This document shows positions 1 to 8,590 of a DNA stretch of 64,000 nucleotides, one piece after another. The stretch's first letter is position 1, and every line of letters begins with the position of its first letter. A program made the translations under genes and the position numbers. The notes beneath the pieces were generated by a model. It ran no database searches. It was not told where the DNA came from and saw only the letters and a program-made list of their open reading frames with translations. Source of the stretch: an uncultured Draconibacterium sp. (GTDB taxonomy: Bacteria; Bacteroidota; Bacteroidia; Bacteroidales; Prolixibacteraceae); assembly GCF_963675585.1 (NCBI RefSeq), contig NZ_OY776411.1, forward strand, positions 811,001-875,000, in the 5' to 3' direction.

Positions 1-618
1 TTTTATGCGAATCATATAGTCGTAATAATACCCGTATTTCATTTCAGGTTCTATTTTTTTGTTAAAGTCATCAAAATAAGGGCAGTAAATATTATAATAA
101 CCACTGGTAAGTTTATCTTGATAATTTATCCGCCAGGTGTAAGAATAGTACCAGTAATAATTTTTTCCCTCCCTGTCGTTTATCTTTACTTCAACTAAAT
201 GTCTTTTGTACTCGTCAGGTTGAGGTGTTTTTTGAATAAATTCAATTTTAACTCCTTCCGGAACGGTAGTAGTTGCCTTGGCTCTCGGGAAATTCTTTTT
301 ATAGATGTCAACCTTGTATGTTTTTCCTGGCTTGGGTTTATATTGTATGCTATACTTTCCGTTGCCTGTATCAGTCAGTAGTCCAATTATTGAGTCATCC
401 TCACTGAGTTTAATTTCTGCATCTTTAATTGCGTTAAAGTCACCCGGCCCACCTATTTCCTGCGATTGTGTAAGTGAAGCATGTATGATAGAATCCGGAT
501 TTAGGATACAATTAAAGGTAAGTTTCGATTCATGGTCGAAATCGAGCGTTACTTCTTTTTCGCACGAAGCGAATAAAATGATAAAAAGAAAAAATATAAA
601 ACTTATTTTTCCGGTCAT
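1..618 (-). CDS. DUF4249 domain lipoprotein, 3' end outside window
   Basis: An open frame of 206 codons starts at an ATG at 618 and runs off the left edge without a stop. The N-terminus is a lipoprotein signal peptide (hydrophobic run, then a lipobox FASC near residue 19). The body resembles the DUF4249 proteins at 7613-8590 and 13457-14374: an early segment 'LTFNCILNPDS', a middle 'KPKPGKTYKVDIYK', and Ig-like beta-rich sequence. DUF4249 proteins are outer-membrane lipoproteins usually encoded next to a TonB-dependent receptor. By analogy with the two complete pairs here, the receptor gene should follow just beyond the left edge (inference). It is separated from the upstream lipoprotein gene by a perfect hairpin at 646-675. 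The function of the family is not known. Confidence 0.8.
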   Translation of the reverse strand, partial: MTGKISFIFFLFIILFASCEKEVTLDFDHESKLTFNCILNPDSIIHASLTQSQEIGGPGDFNAIKDAEIKLSEDDSIIGLLTDTGNGKYSIQYKPKPGKTYKVDIYKKNFPRAKATTTVPEGVKIEFIQKTPQPDEYKRHLVEVKINDREGKNYYWYYSYTWRINYQDKLTSGYYNIYCPYFDDFNKKIEPEMKYGYYYDYMIRIK

Positions 619-645
619 ATAAATTACTTGAATATTGGTTGATTG

Positions 646-675
646 AGGAGCATTGGAGAGAACTCCAATGCTCCT
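646..675 (-). terminator. perfect 13-bp hairpin between lipoprotein and DUF4249 genes
   Basis: AGGAGCATTGGAG at 646-658 pairs perfectly with CTCCAATGCTCCT at 663-675 around a 4-base loop. It lies in the 63-bp gap between the stop of the lipoprotein gene (682) and the start of the DUF4249 gene (618). On the minus strand it is not followed by a T-run, so it may act as an RNA-stabilising or partial-termination hairpin rather than a strong intrinsic terminator. Confidence 0.5.
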
Positions 676-681
676 TTTATT

Positions 682-1695
682 TTAGTAGTGATCAACAGTA
701 TACCACACTCCTAATCCCTGAGAATATGTTTCTGATGAGAAATCAACTGGGGGACGATAGCTCCATAGTGTTGTAGCGCCAATTAGGTGGTCGGCTGCAC
801 ATTCTCTTGTGGAGTAGTAAACCTCTGGTGTGTAATCTGCAACGTTGTAATAGAGATTTTGCGAAGGAAAACTACCAACTTTTACATAGATGTTTCTTAC
901 CCCATAAACTGTTTTGTATCTTTTCCATCCAAATGTACCTTTCTTTTCTCCTTTTTGATGAAACAGTAGCTTCCAGCCCGAATTAATATTTGAGCCTTCG
1001 CTGTAATAATAGTTGTCCCAAATAAGTTCATTTCGAAGGCGACGAGTTCTGCTATCATTGTATGACCAGATATCAACAACTCCATAGTCTTTATCTAAAT
1101 TATCATCGGGAAAATCATCCAAATATATTCTATTTTCATCTGAACTCTTCAGCCTTGGAGCATATACAACCATTTCGTTATTGCTAAACTTATTTAGGTT
1201 TTTTAGCTTTTCCTGGTCACCATCCAAAATAATAATGTGGTCATTTTTAGTGTATTTGATCAAACTTTCACCAATTTTAAAGACACCATCTTCATTTAGA
1301 ACAGGCACAAAATACACGGTATTAAATGCATAATCGATTGACCAATCCTCTGGTTCTGATCCCTTAAAAGTCAACTTGTTTTGGTACCTAGACTTAAAAT
1401 CAAGTATTTCTTCTTTCGTGTCAAGATTGTCGTAAATCTGATTCAAGCGTTCAAATTCTGCTCTGGCTGATTTAATGCCCAAATCACGTTCCCAGTTTTC
1501 TTTTTCCTCGGTTGTCATTCGCAATAGGATGTTTACTACGCTGTCCACTGCTTCAATTTCTTTAAACACCAGATACCCATTCTCCGAATACACATCCGGT
1601 TTAACAGCTTCTTGCTGTTGTACATCGATACTTTGATCGATTAGTTCATCACTTTTTTGGCAAGCATTAAAAATGCTTAATACTACTACTGCCAT
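682..1695 (-). CDS. secreted lipoprotein (DUF4848-like), signal peptide interrupted by a stop
   Basis: 337 codons from an ATG at 1695. The native start is more likely the ATG at 1719, because the frame reads M-K-stop-L-V-W-F-A-M-A-V-V-V and leads into a lipobox (FNAC). Codon 3 is TAA (1711-1713). Without that stop the protein would have a textbook lipoprotein signal peptide; starting at 1695 leaves a short hydrophobic stretch with no basic N-region. The mature part has 'ENGYLVFKEIEAVDS' followed by an acidic helix with 'EEKENWERDLG', which recalls Bacteroidales DUF4848 lipoproteins (from memory, moderate confidence). The C-terminal third is rich in Tyr and Trp. The gene is preceded by the ~347-bp leader shared with the lipoprotein gene at 9603-10629. 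Whether it is still expressed is uncertain. Confidence 0.65.
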   Translation of the reverse strand: MAVVVLSIFNACQKSDELIDQSIDVQQQEAVKPDVYSENGYLVFKEIEAVDSVVNILLRMTTEEKENWERDLGIKSARAEFERLNQIYDNLDTKEEILDFKSRYQNKLTFKGSEPEDWSIDYAFNTVYFVPVLNEDGVFKIGESLIKYTKNDHIIILDGDQEKLKNLNKFSNNEMVVYAPRLKSSDENRIYLDDFPDDNLDKDYGVVDIWSYNDSRTRRLRNELIWDNYYYSEGSNINSGWKLLFHQKGEKKGTFGWKRYKTVYGVRNIYVKVGSFPSQNLYYNVADYTPEVYYSTRECAADHLIGATTLWSYRPPVDFSSETYSQGLGVWYTVDHY

Positions 1696-1722
1696 AGCAA
1701 ACCATACTAATTATTTCATTTC

Positions 1723-2069
1723 TTTGTAAAGTTTTGTGGAGCAGGGAGCGCTAACTCCCCCTCCGGTTAATAAACATCAGTTGTAACCCGGTTCTTTTAA
1801 AGGGCTGGGTTACTTTTTGCCCTTGTTTTTATATTGTCTTGTTTCAATATAGTAGCAATTCAAATGCATATTATTTGATTCTCATGCTTTTACAAATACT
1901 ATTTTGTCCACTTAAAACACCTCTGTGTTTTGAACATCCCTTTTAATATACTGTCCCTCTTTTTTTTGAAAACTGTGCCGATGAACTGGGGTTCAAGCGA
2001 TTTTCTGCGAGCAAATATAGGTTTATTAAAATAAACAGGTGCAAATAATATGTTAAAAAATGGGGGGGT
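1723..2069 (-). repeat. conserved long leader/promoter repeat, copy 1
   Basis: About 347 bp nearly identical to 10631-10979; both copies sit directly upstream of lipoprotein genes on the minus strand. Visible parts in transcript order: promoter-like elements at 2045-2012; a hairpin AAAACAC-loop-GTGTTTT overlapping a tiny ORF (MFKTQRCFKWTK); a hairpin GTAACCC...GGGTTAC (1783-1813); and a hairpin GGGAG...CTCCC (1744-1759) about 25 bases before the start codon. The copies differ by scattered substitutions and end in a G-tract. This reads as a duplicated promoter plus structured 5' UTR of about 285 nt. Confidence 0.85.
2012..2045 (-). promoter_or_regulatory. putative Bacteroidota promoter in leader copy 1
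   Basis: On the minus strand TTTG (2045-2042) is followed after 22 bp by TATATTTG (2019-2012), matching the Bacteroidota -33 TTTG and -7 TAnnTTTG elements with spacing about one base longer than usual. The same arrangement is kept in copy 2. Confidence 0.5.
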
Positions 2070-2083
2070 CTTTTTGTCAATTA

Positions 2084-2434
2084 TCACAAGCGATAAAGTA
2101 CTCCAATATTCAAACTTAAAAACTCTGATTTGTTTTTAAAGTCGACAATGGAATAAGAGCCAGAAATATCAAATTTTAGATTTTCAGACCACTTTGGATT
2201 GTATAATATCCCAGCTATGGGAGCAAATCCAAATGCATTTTCTTTTTTGGAAGTTGTTCCCGTATATTGTTCTTTAAAAAAAGAAGGTATTTCCGTTTTC
2301 GAGTGATATATTCCGGCTTTAACTCCCAGATAAGGATTAAAATTACCAGCACCAAATTTATGCTTGAATGCCGCCGTTTCAGACATGATCTTAAAATTGA
2401 ATTGCATGGTTTCGAAAAACAAAAATTCGTATCC
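2084..2434 (-). pseudogene. outer-membrane beta-barrel protein, 3' fragment (IS21-disrupted)
   Basis: Encodes the C-terminal ~115 residues (beginning YEFLFFETMQF, ending IGVLYRL) of a small beta-barrel protein. The 5' part lies beyond the insertion sequence at 5096-5286. Joining the two flanks through a single TATCC gives an uninterrupted frame, ...NMDVSVGY followed by EFLFFETMQF, for a protein of about 178 residues with a signal peptide. Alternating hydrophobic strands and the terminal aromatic/Leu pattern fit an OmpA/porin-like eight-stranded barrel. The gene was the last in the minus-strand group DsbA-like, DUF4249, TonB receptor, barrel. Confidence 0.85.
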
Positions 2435-2439
2435 TAGAT

Positions 2440-2667
2440 ATTCCGGAACAAGCTGACCCCCTTCCAAGGCAGGAAAAATAGGCGTATTTTTTCATGACAT
2501 TCCGGCGGATGCTGACCCCTTTCCGGGAAGAAAGAGGTTAAATTTTGCCCTGATTTGCAAAAAACCGGAGCATACTGACCCCCTGCCTCGGCTTTTTGCC
2601 AACAGAACCGGAGCATGTTGACCCCTTGGGACAGTTTCCGGGCAGAAAAACGGAGCATGCTGACCCC
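2440..2667 (+). repeat. five subterminal IS21 transposase-binding repeats, left end
   Basis: Five copies of a ~20-bp motif of form CCGGAnCATnCTGACCCC at 2440-2460, 2499-2519, 2564-2582, 2607-2625 and 2649-2667, all in the same orientation. Multiple end repeats are typical of IS21 elements and are taken to be IstA binding sites. Confidence 0.8.
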
Positions 2668-2718
2668 TCAGATTTTAGGTTTTGGTTAATTGGTGGTTTT
2701 AACTGCTAAAAAATAGAT

Positions 2719-4302
2719 ATGGCCGGAAAACCTAAAAGAATGAGTCAGGTAAAACAAATATTACAACTGTACAAGCAAGGCTATAAAATAAAGCCTATTG
2801 CGAAGAATTTAAGCATCAGCAAAAACACCGTAAAAAGTTATCTTGAAAAATACCGAAGTTCAAAACTAAGCCTTGATACCTTGCTGAAAATGGAAGACCA
2901 TGATTTGGAAAAAGTCTTTCATCCTGGCAACCCGGCTTATAAGGACGACCGGTTTGACATCCTCACAGATAACCTTGACTACTACACCAAAGAGCTGAAA
3001 CGAGAAGGTGTTACCCGTAAGTTATTGTGGGAAGAATACCGGATGTCCTATCCAGCCGGTTATAGTTTAAGCCAGTTTAGTTTCCATTTATCACAGCACC
3101 TGCTGACCAAAAGGCCATCGTTGGTGTTAAAACACGAGCCGGGGGAAAAACTGTTTGTTGACTTTGCGGGCAAAAAGCTATCGTACATCGACCGCGAAAC
3201 CGGGGAAATAATCGAATGCCAGGTTTTTGTAGCCTGCTTGCCGTACTCCGACTATGGCTTTTGCGTGGCTGTCCCAAGCCAGTCGACCGATGATTTTATA
3301 CATGCCCTTACGCTATGTTTAGAAAGCCTGGGCGGGGCACCCAAAGCTTTGGTGCCGGACAACCTAAAAGCCGCTGTAACAAAAGCCAACCGGTACGAGC
3401 CCACAATAAACCGGGCACTGGAAGATTTTGCCAACCACTATAATATGGCAGTAGTCCCTGCCCGTGCGCGAAAACCGCAGGACAAGGCTTTGGTCGAGAA
3501 CCAGGTGAAACTAATTTACAACCGGGTTTACGCACGAATACGCAACCAGCAATTTTTTTCGCTCGGAGACCTGAATGCTGCCATAACAGAACATACGGCA
3601 AAGCATAACCAAACCCGCATGCAGAAACGGGATTACTGCCGACAGGAACACTTCCTGTCAAATGAAAAACACCTGCTGCAACCCCTGCCCGAAACGGCCT
3701 TTGAAATAAAGTACTACAAAGAATACAAACTGGCACAGAATAACCATATTTACCTGGGACAGGACAAGCATTATTACAGTGCCCCATACCAGCATATCGG
3801 CAAAAAACTTAAAGTCGTTTACACAAGGTCTGTTGTCCGCATTTTTTCCGGTAACGACATGGTTGCCGTCCATAAACGGAGCTTTGTAAAAGGTGGTTAT
3901 ACTACCGACAAAAACCACCTGTGCTCCACCCATCAGCATTACCTGAACCGGAGCCCTGAATACTACCGGAACAAGGCATCTAAACTCTCCGGGGCCCTGG
4001 CCCGCCTGGTTGAGTTGATGTTTACACAAAACCGATACCCGGAACACCTGTACCGTGGGTGCGACGGCTTGTTTAGCCTCTGGCGCAACACTCCCGCGGA
4101 AACCTTTGACAAAGCCTGCCAGATAGCCATCGAACACCAAAACTACAGCTATAGGTTTGTACAAAACATCATAAAAAATAAAATGACAGAAACCGAAGAA
4201 GAAAAACCCGGCAAAGCCCTGCCGGAACACAACAACATAAGGGGCAAAGAATATTACAACAATCAATTACCATTTAAAATTTTAGTAAATGAACAACATT
4301 GA
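2719..4302 (+). CDS. istA: IS21-family transposase IstA
   Basis: 527 residues. An N-terminal helix-turn-helix (residues ~10-45, 'IKPIAKNLSISKNTVKSYL') is followed by an RNase H-fold integrase core: first Asp in 'LFVDFAGKK', second in 'LVPDNLKAAV', Glu in 'QDKALVENQVKLIYNR'. This is the DDE arrangement of IstA, which cuts and joins the element ends. Length and order match full-length members, so it appears intact. The 3' end overlaps istB by 14 bp, the usual translational coupling in this family. Confidence 0.96.
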   Translation: MAGKPKRMSQVKQILQLYKQGYKIKPIAKNLSISKNTVKSYLEKYRSSKLSLDTLLKMEDHDLEKVFHPGNPAYKDDRFDILTDNLDYYTKELKREGVTRKLLWEEYRMSYPAGYSLSQFSFHLSQHLLTKRPSLVLKHEPGEKLFVDFAGKKLSYIDRETGEIIECQVFVACLPYSDYGFCVAVPSQSTDDFIHALTLCLESLGGAPKALVPDNLKAAVTKANRYEPTINRALEDFANHYNMAVVPARARKPQDKALVENQVKLIYNRVYARIRNQQFFSLGDLNAAITEHTAKHNQTRMQKRDYCRQEHFLSNEKHLLQPLPETAFEIKYYKEYKLAQNNHIYLGQDKHYYSAPYQHIGKKLKVVYTRSVVRIFSGNDMVAVHKRSFVKGGYTTDKNHLCSTHQHYLNRSPEYYRNKASKLSGALARLVELMFTQNRYPEHLYRGCDGLFSLWRNTPAETFDKACQIAIEHQNYSYRFVQNIIKNKMTETEEEKPGKALPEHNNIRGKEYYNNQLPFKILVNEQH

Positions 4303-5008
4303 GAACCAATTAGCAGAGCTGCGCTTACATGGAATTAAAAGCAGCTGGAAAGCGTTGACCGAAACAAAACGCATGAGTGAACTAACATTACCCGAAGGCC
4401 TTGAAATACTGCTGCAGGCAGAGATACAGGACCGGGAAAACCGTCGCTTCGACAGGCTCCGGAAAGCGGCAATGTTCCGCTACCAGGCTTCTGTCGAAGA
4501 ATTGAATTATGACGCCTCAAGGGGGCTTGATAAAGGCCTGGTATCGACCCTTGCAACAGGAAGTTATATTGCAAAAGGCGAATCAGTTCTAATAACCGGT
4601 GCCACCGGGTGCGGTAAAAGTTTTGTCAGTTCGGCACTGGGGCACCACGCCTGTGCACAAGGATATAAAGTAATGTATTTTAATGTCCAGAAACTTTTAC
4701 AACGCACTAAAATGGCACGCCTGGAAGGAACAATACACCAGCTTTTGCAGAAAATATCAAAAACTAATTTGCTGATACTTGATGATTTTGGGCTAACGCA
4801 CCTGGAAAAACAACATCAACTTGATTTAATGGAAATTATTGAAGACAGGCATGCCAGGTCAGCAACAATAATTGTAAGCCAACTGCCTGTAGCAAGCTGG
4901 TTTGACGTGATTGGCGAAGCAACAATTGCCGATGCAATTTTAGACCGTTTGGTACATACGTCATACCGGATTGAATTGAAAGGAGAAAGTTTAAGAAGAA
5001 AAATGTAA
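4289..5008 (+). CDS. istB: IS21-family helper ATPase IstB
   Basis: 239 residues, AAA+ ATPase of the IstB/DnaC type. Walker A GATGCGKS at ~residues 104-111 and Walker B 'LLILDDFG' at ~160 are present, followed by a sensor-like segment 'ATIIVSQLPV'. IstB assembles on DNA and stimulates the IstA transposase and target choice. It ends 36 bp before the right-end repeats. Confidence 0.96.
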   Translation: MNNIENQLAELRLHGIKSSWKALTETKRMSELTLPEGLEILLQAEIQDRENRRFDRLRKAAMFRYQASVEELNYDASRGLDKGLVSTLATGSYIAKGESVLITGATGCGKSFVSSALGHHACAQGYKVMYFNVQKLLQRTKMARLEGTIHQLLQKISKTNLLILDDFGLTHLEKQHQLDLMEIIEDRHARSATIIVSQLPVASWFDVIGEATIADAILDRLVHTSYRIELKGESLRRKM

Positions 5009-5048
5009 TTTTGTCATATATCGGTCATTCCGAAACCTAAAATAACAG

Positions 5049-5090
5049 GGGGTCAATATCACCGGAATGAGGGGTCAACATCACCGGAAT
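5049..5090 (-). repeat. two subterminal IS21 repeats, right end
   Basis: GGGGTCAATATCACCGGAAT (5049-5068) and GGGGTCAACATCACCGGAAT (5071-5090) are inverted relative to the five left-end repeats and mark the right end of the element. Confidence 0.8.
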
Positions 5091-5095
5091 ATCAA

Positions 5096-5286
5096 TATCC
5101 TACTGAAACATCCATATTTCTATTTAATGAATATCCCAAATTAAATTTTGGTCCTATTCCATAATTTACTTGCGAATTAAAATTGCCAACTGGGATTACT
5201 GTTGTTGCTTCGGCGTCCACATAAAATTGTGCCACGGTAAGTTTTCCAAGAAAAAGGAGAACTGCTATGGTTAGAGTTTTTTTCAT
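5096..5286 (-). pseudogene. outer-membrane beta-barrel protein, 5' fragment (IS21-disrupted)
   Basis: Starts at an ATG at 5286 with a Sec signal peptide (MKKTLTIAVLLFLGKLTVAQ, cleavage after AQ) and runs about 63 residues ('FYVDAEATTVIPVGNF...NMDVSVGY') before meeting the insertion sequence. The remaining ~115 residues are at 2084-2434. The start is 11 bp after the stop of the TonB-dependent receptor gene, so it was probably co-transcribed with it. Confidence 0.85.
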
Positions 5287-5297
5287 GATTTTTTAGT

Positions 5298-7616
5298 TTA
5301 AAATTTGAAACTGTATGCGAATGAAGGGAAGAATGGGAATAAGCTTTTCTGGTAGAGATATGTGTTCCCTGCAGTTCCGGTTACTCCGGAACTACTCACT
5401 GTATTTATTGTTTCTCTTTCGAAATAGTAGTAGTAAGGATTTTTTCGATTATAAACATTAAAAACACTGAAAGTCCATGAGCTTTCTCCCCAAGACGTTT
5501 TGTAGCTGTAATTAACTGCTAAATCTAACCTGTGGAAATCGCGCATTTTAAATGAATTTATTTTATTGTAGGCATAAACTTCGCCAGTTCCAGTATCATA
5601 TCTTTCGGTAGGTAAAGTGGTAGGATAGCCCGAACCGTAACTCCAGTTACCTGAAATTGTAATATGCTCATTTAGTTTATGTATTACTGCAATACTAATG
5701 TCCAGCAGGCGGTCGTATTTGAATGAAAACGTTTCTCCATTATTCAATTCTGTGAATTTTCTATTTGCGTTTGAAACAGTTCCTCCAATCCAACCCGTTG
5801 TTTTTCCGGTTAACTTCTGAATAAATAATTCTACACCTTTCGATATCCCATCACCATCTGTTTCAATTGTTTTTGTCCATTCATCCAAATGACCAATTAA
5901 TGACTCTCCTGGTCTAAATGCAACAAGATTGTTCATCTCCTTATGGTATCCTTCAATGCTTACCTGATATTGTTCATTCTTAAAAGATTTATTTAAACCC
6001 AAAGAATGTTGAATTGAATTTTGAGGTTTCACGTTTTCGGTGGAAGGCATCCAATAATCGGTTGGCATGCCTACGCCCGAGTAGGATAACAAATGAACAT
6101 ACTGATTCATTTCTGAATAGGAATATTTTAATGAAAGATTATTTGTAATAATTAGATTAAAAAGTAGTCGGGGCTCGAACGAAAGATAATTTTGATTATT
6201 AATTTGATAGGTTGAAAACCGACCACCTAAATTTGCTCCAAAATGTTTTGTTTTAATATCATTTTCGATATAAAATGCGGTTTCAATGGCATTCTCTTCT
6301 GAGTTGTAAAAAGAGTTACCTTCATCATTATTATTTATCAAAACGAAATATTTTTCGGTATTGGGAATAAAAGTATGAAAGATAACAGAAGAACCGAACC
6401 GAATATTCCAGGAAGGATTAATTACCCAATTAAAATCCGACGCAATACTAATGTCCTTAATTTTAGATTCAACTTTACTTTCGATGACAGTTGACATTGA
6501 GTCTGCTGTCGAGCTATAATTAAAATTATTATTGTTCTTGTAGTTAGAGATGCCCAAGACATTACGACAGAATATGTTTTCAGAGAAAATATGGTTCCAT
6601 TTTAATGATAAAACAGTATTTCCCCAGTTGGTTTCTCGTTTATCTTTTTGTTTATAATCATCGTAGTATATTTTATTCTTTACTCCAACTTTATCATTAC
6701 CTAAATAAGTACTGAAAGATAATTTGTCTTTGGCTGAGAAAGAATAATCTATTTTAGCATTTAAATCATAAAATCCATAATCGAGGTCGGCACCAAAAAT
6801 CTTAAAAACAGGGAGCATATTCTTTCTAATCGAAACCAAAAAAGAAGCTTTTTCTTTTCTTATTGGGCCTTCAAGTAGAAGCTTTGAAGATAGTAACCCA
6901 ATAGCACCTTGACCTGAAAATTCTTTCTTATTCCCATTTTTCATTTTTATGTCAAGAACTGATGATAGTCGGCTTCCATATCGGGCAGGAAAACCTCCTT
7001 TGATTAGTTTTGTATCGCTTAATGCATCAGTATTAAATATTGATATAAAACCACCGAAATGCGCAACATAATACAACGGAATACCATCTAATAGTATTAG
7101 GTTCTGGTCAGGGCTACCTCCCCTTACGTATAGATTAGACTGACCTTCTCCTCCTGATTGTACTCCTGGGGTTAATTGCAGAATCTTTATAATATCTGTT
7201 TCTCCAAAGAAATTGGGCAAACTTTCAATCTGTTTGGTCTGTAATTTAACTACTCCAGTTTGGTTTTCTCTGATTTCGTTTCGATATTGATTCTTTAGGA
7301 TTTTCACTTCTCCTAGATCCACACCCGGATGAAGATGAATTGTAACAGATTTTTTTGCACTAAATGTTATTTCCTTTGTTTGATATCCAACAAAGGATAT
7401 GATCATGTAAGTAGAATTTTGTTTTGGTATTGTAATACTGTAAAAACCATATTCATTCGTAGTTGTTCCAAAATTTCCATTTGCACTAATAATAGTAGCT
7501 CCCAGTAAGGGCTCCAGGGTAATTTCATCAAGGATGTATCCCCTAAAAGTAATTTTCTCTTGCGCAAACAACAGTGCCGGAATCATAAAGAGTAGTGGTA
7601 GCAGGTAATTTTTCAT
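5298..7616 (-). CDS. TonB-dependent receptor with CarboxypepD_reg domain (copy a)
   Basis: 772 residues, outer membrane. A Sec signal peptide (1-19) is followed by a CarboxypepD_reg-like Ig domain (~22-105), a plug domain (~120-235, with 'LYVRGGSPDQNLILLDG' and 'GGFPARYGSRLSSVLDI'), and a 22-strand barrel region ending in a terminal Phe ('SFAYSFKF'). It lacks the extra features of SusC. It overlaps the upstream DUF4249 gene by 4 bp (ATGA). The receptor at 11105-13456 is a diverged paralogue with the same domain order and very similar plug motifs. The substrate is unknown, and even the direction of transport (uptake or export) is not shown by the sequence. Confidence 0.93.
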   Translation of the reverse strand: MKNYLLPLLFMIPALLFAQEKITFRGYILDEITLEPLLGATIISANGNFGTTTNEYGFYSITIPKQNSTYMIISFVGYQTKEITFSAKKSVTIHLHPGVDLGEVKILKNQYRNEIRENQTGVVKLQTKQIESLPNFFGETDIIKILQLTPGVQSGGEGQSNLYVRGGSPDQNLILLDGIPLYYVAHFGGFISIFNTDALSDTKLIKGGFPARYGSRLSSVLDIKMKNGNKKEFSGQGAIGLLSSKLLLEGPIRKEKASFLVSIRKNMLPVFKIFGADLDYGFYDLNAKIDYSFSAKDKLSFSTYLGNDKVGVKNKIYYDDYKQKDKRETNWGNTVLSLKWNHIFSENIFCRNVLGISNYKNNNNFNYSSTADSMSTVIESKVESKIKDISIASDFNWVINPSWNIRFGSSVIFHTFIPNTEKYFVLINNNDEGNSFYNSEENAIETAFYIENDIKTKHFGANLGGRFSTYQINNQNYLSFEPRLLFNLIITNNLSLKYSYSEMNQYVHLLSYSGVGMPTDYWMPSTENVKPQNSIQHSLGLNKSFKNEQYQVSIEGYHKEMNNLVAFRPGESLIGHLDEWTKTIETDGDGISKGVELFIQKLTGKTTGWIGGTVSNANRKFTELNNGETFSFKYDRLLDISIAVIHKLNEHITISGNWSYGSGYPTTLPTERYDTGTGEVYAYNKINSFKMRDFHRLDLAVNYSYKTSWGESSWTFSVFNVYNRKNPYYYYFERETINTVSSSGVTGTAGNTYLYQKSLFPFFPSFAYSFKF

Positions 7617-8590
7617 TTAATGTAAACTGTTGCTGTGTCAATTAATTCTGTTCTTACGACATTGTGATAACCGGCTAGTATTCCATATCCATTTTCAACG
7701 TTCGTGTAAGCATTCACGGGTTCTCCAATTCCGTAGAATAAATCTCCTTCGCGACTATTTTGGTGCAGGAGTACAGAAGTGAAGTGTTTATAATATTCTT
7801 GGGTAACCGAGCGAAGATAGATATCAATTATGTGCCTTGATATCCATCTTTTATATGGATCTTCCGATTGCGGAGGTTCGTAATACACTACTATAGTCTT
7901 TTTACTTCCATTAATTTTGGCGTCGCAGAATAATAAACGCCTGGGATTTTCTTTGTCAAGAGATAGGTCAGAGGGGTAGTATGGCTCCTCTGTAATAATT
8001 TGTTCCGATGTCCATAATTTATATGCTCCTTCGTTAGCTTCTCCTATTCTTGAAACAATGATTTCATAATAATTTTCCTCATCTTTTGGATCAATAAAAG
8101 ATATAGCAATTGAGGAATAAGCTGACATCTCATTGTTTAAACCAGCAAGCGGGCTGGTTATTACGGTGTCAATTTCAACTTTATTGGGAATTGAATTGGA
8201 AGCTTTGATGGGCAGAAAACCTTCTTTTGAAACTTGAATTGAATAATCTTGTCCAACTTCAGGAAAATAAAAGAATGGAAGAGTATAACCTTTGTGGTCT
8301 GTATTAAAGGTTAATGTGTCAATTAGAATTCCATTCTGAAACCATAAAACCAAAGCATCTGTAATTTGTGTTGATTTTGTTGTGTCTAAAATCGGATAAT
8401 TTGGAAATAGTTGAACTCTGAAGTTGCTGCTGTAAGGTGGAGTAAACGGTGTAATTAATGCATTTAATACCAGTTTAGGTTCAGGGTCGGGCAGTTCAAT
8501 TTCAAGTTTAGTATTACACGAATAGAATACACCAACACACCAATATAGAATTGCCAGTTTTATTAAAGATGGGGGTTTAATACATTTCAT
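7613..8590 (-). CDS. DUF4249 domain lipoprotein (copy a)
   Basis: 325 residues. The N-terminus has a transmembrane-like signal and a lipobox around 'FYSC'. The mature start 'NTKLEIELPDPEPKLVLNALI' is typical of DUF4249. A repeated Ig-like beta-sandwich pattern follows, with 'EVGQDYSIQVSKEGF', then 'YYEIIVSR', and a C-terminal 'PVNAYTNVENGYGILAGYH' motif. Position and 4-bp overlap indicate co-translation with the following TonB-dependent receptor, so it is probably the surface or periplasmic partner of that receptor. It overlaps the upstream thioredoxin-fold gene by 14 bp. Confidence 0.88.
   Translation of the reverse strand: MKCIKPPSLIKLAILYWCVGVFYSCNTKLEIELPDPEPKLVLNALITPFTPPYSSNFRVQLFPNYPILDTTKSTQITDALVLWFQNGILIDTLTFNTDHKGYTLPFFYFPEVGQDYSIQVSKEGFLPIKASNSIPNKVEIDTVITSPLAGLNNEMSAYSSIAISFIDPKDEENYYEIIVSRIGEANEGAYKLWTSEQIITEEPYYPSDLSLDKENPRRLLFCDAKINGSKKTIVVYYEPPQSEDPYKRWISRHIIDIYLRSVTQEYYKHFTSVLLHQNSREGDLFYGIGEPVNAYTNVENGYGILAGYHNVVRTELIDTATVYIK

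Larger units (their letters stand above)
2435..5095 (+). mobile_element. IS21-family insertion sequence
   Basis: A 2.66-kb element with istA and istB. Its ends carry GATATTCCGG (left) and the inverse CCGGAATATC (right), flanked by the direct repeat TATCC (2430-2434 and 5096-5100), which extends to TATCCTA if the boundary is placed two bases further in. Both open reading frames look intact, so the element may be active. It sits in the minus-strand beta-barrel gene. Confidence 0.93.

Noticed and set aside
1899-2087. 62-residue minus-strand frame in the leader
   Set aside because: It runs through the promoter and hairpins of the duplicated leader and breaks at the copy boundary; only the last 12 codons could be a leader peptide.
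3308-4266. Long minus-strand frames across istA
   Set aside because: Antisense shadows of the transposase gene, which has the DDE motifs and the expected length.
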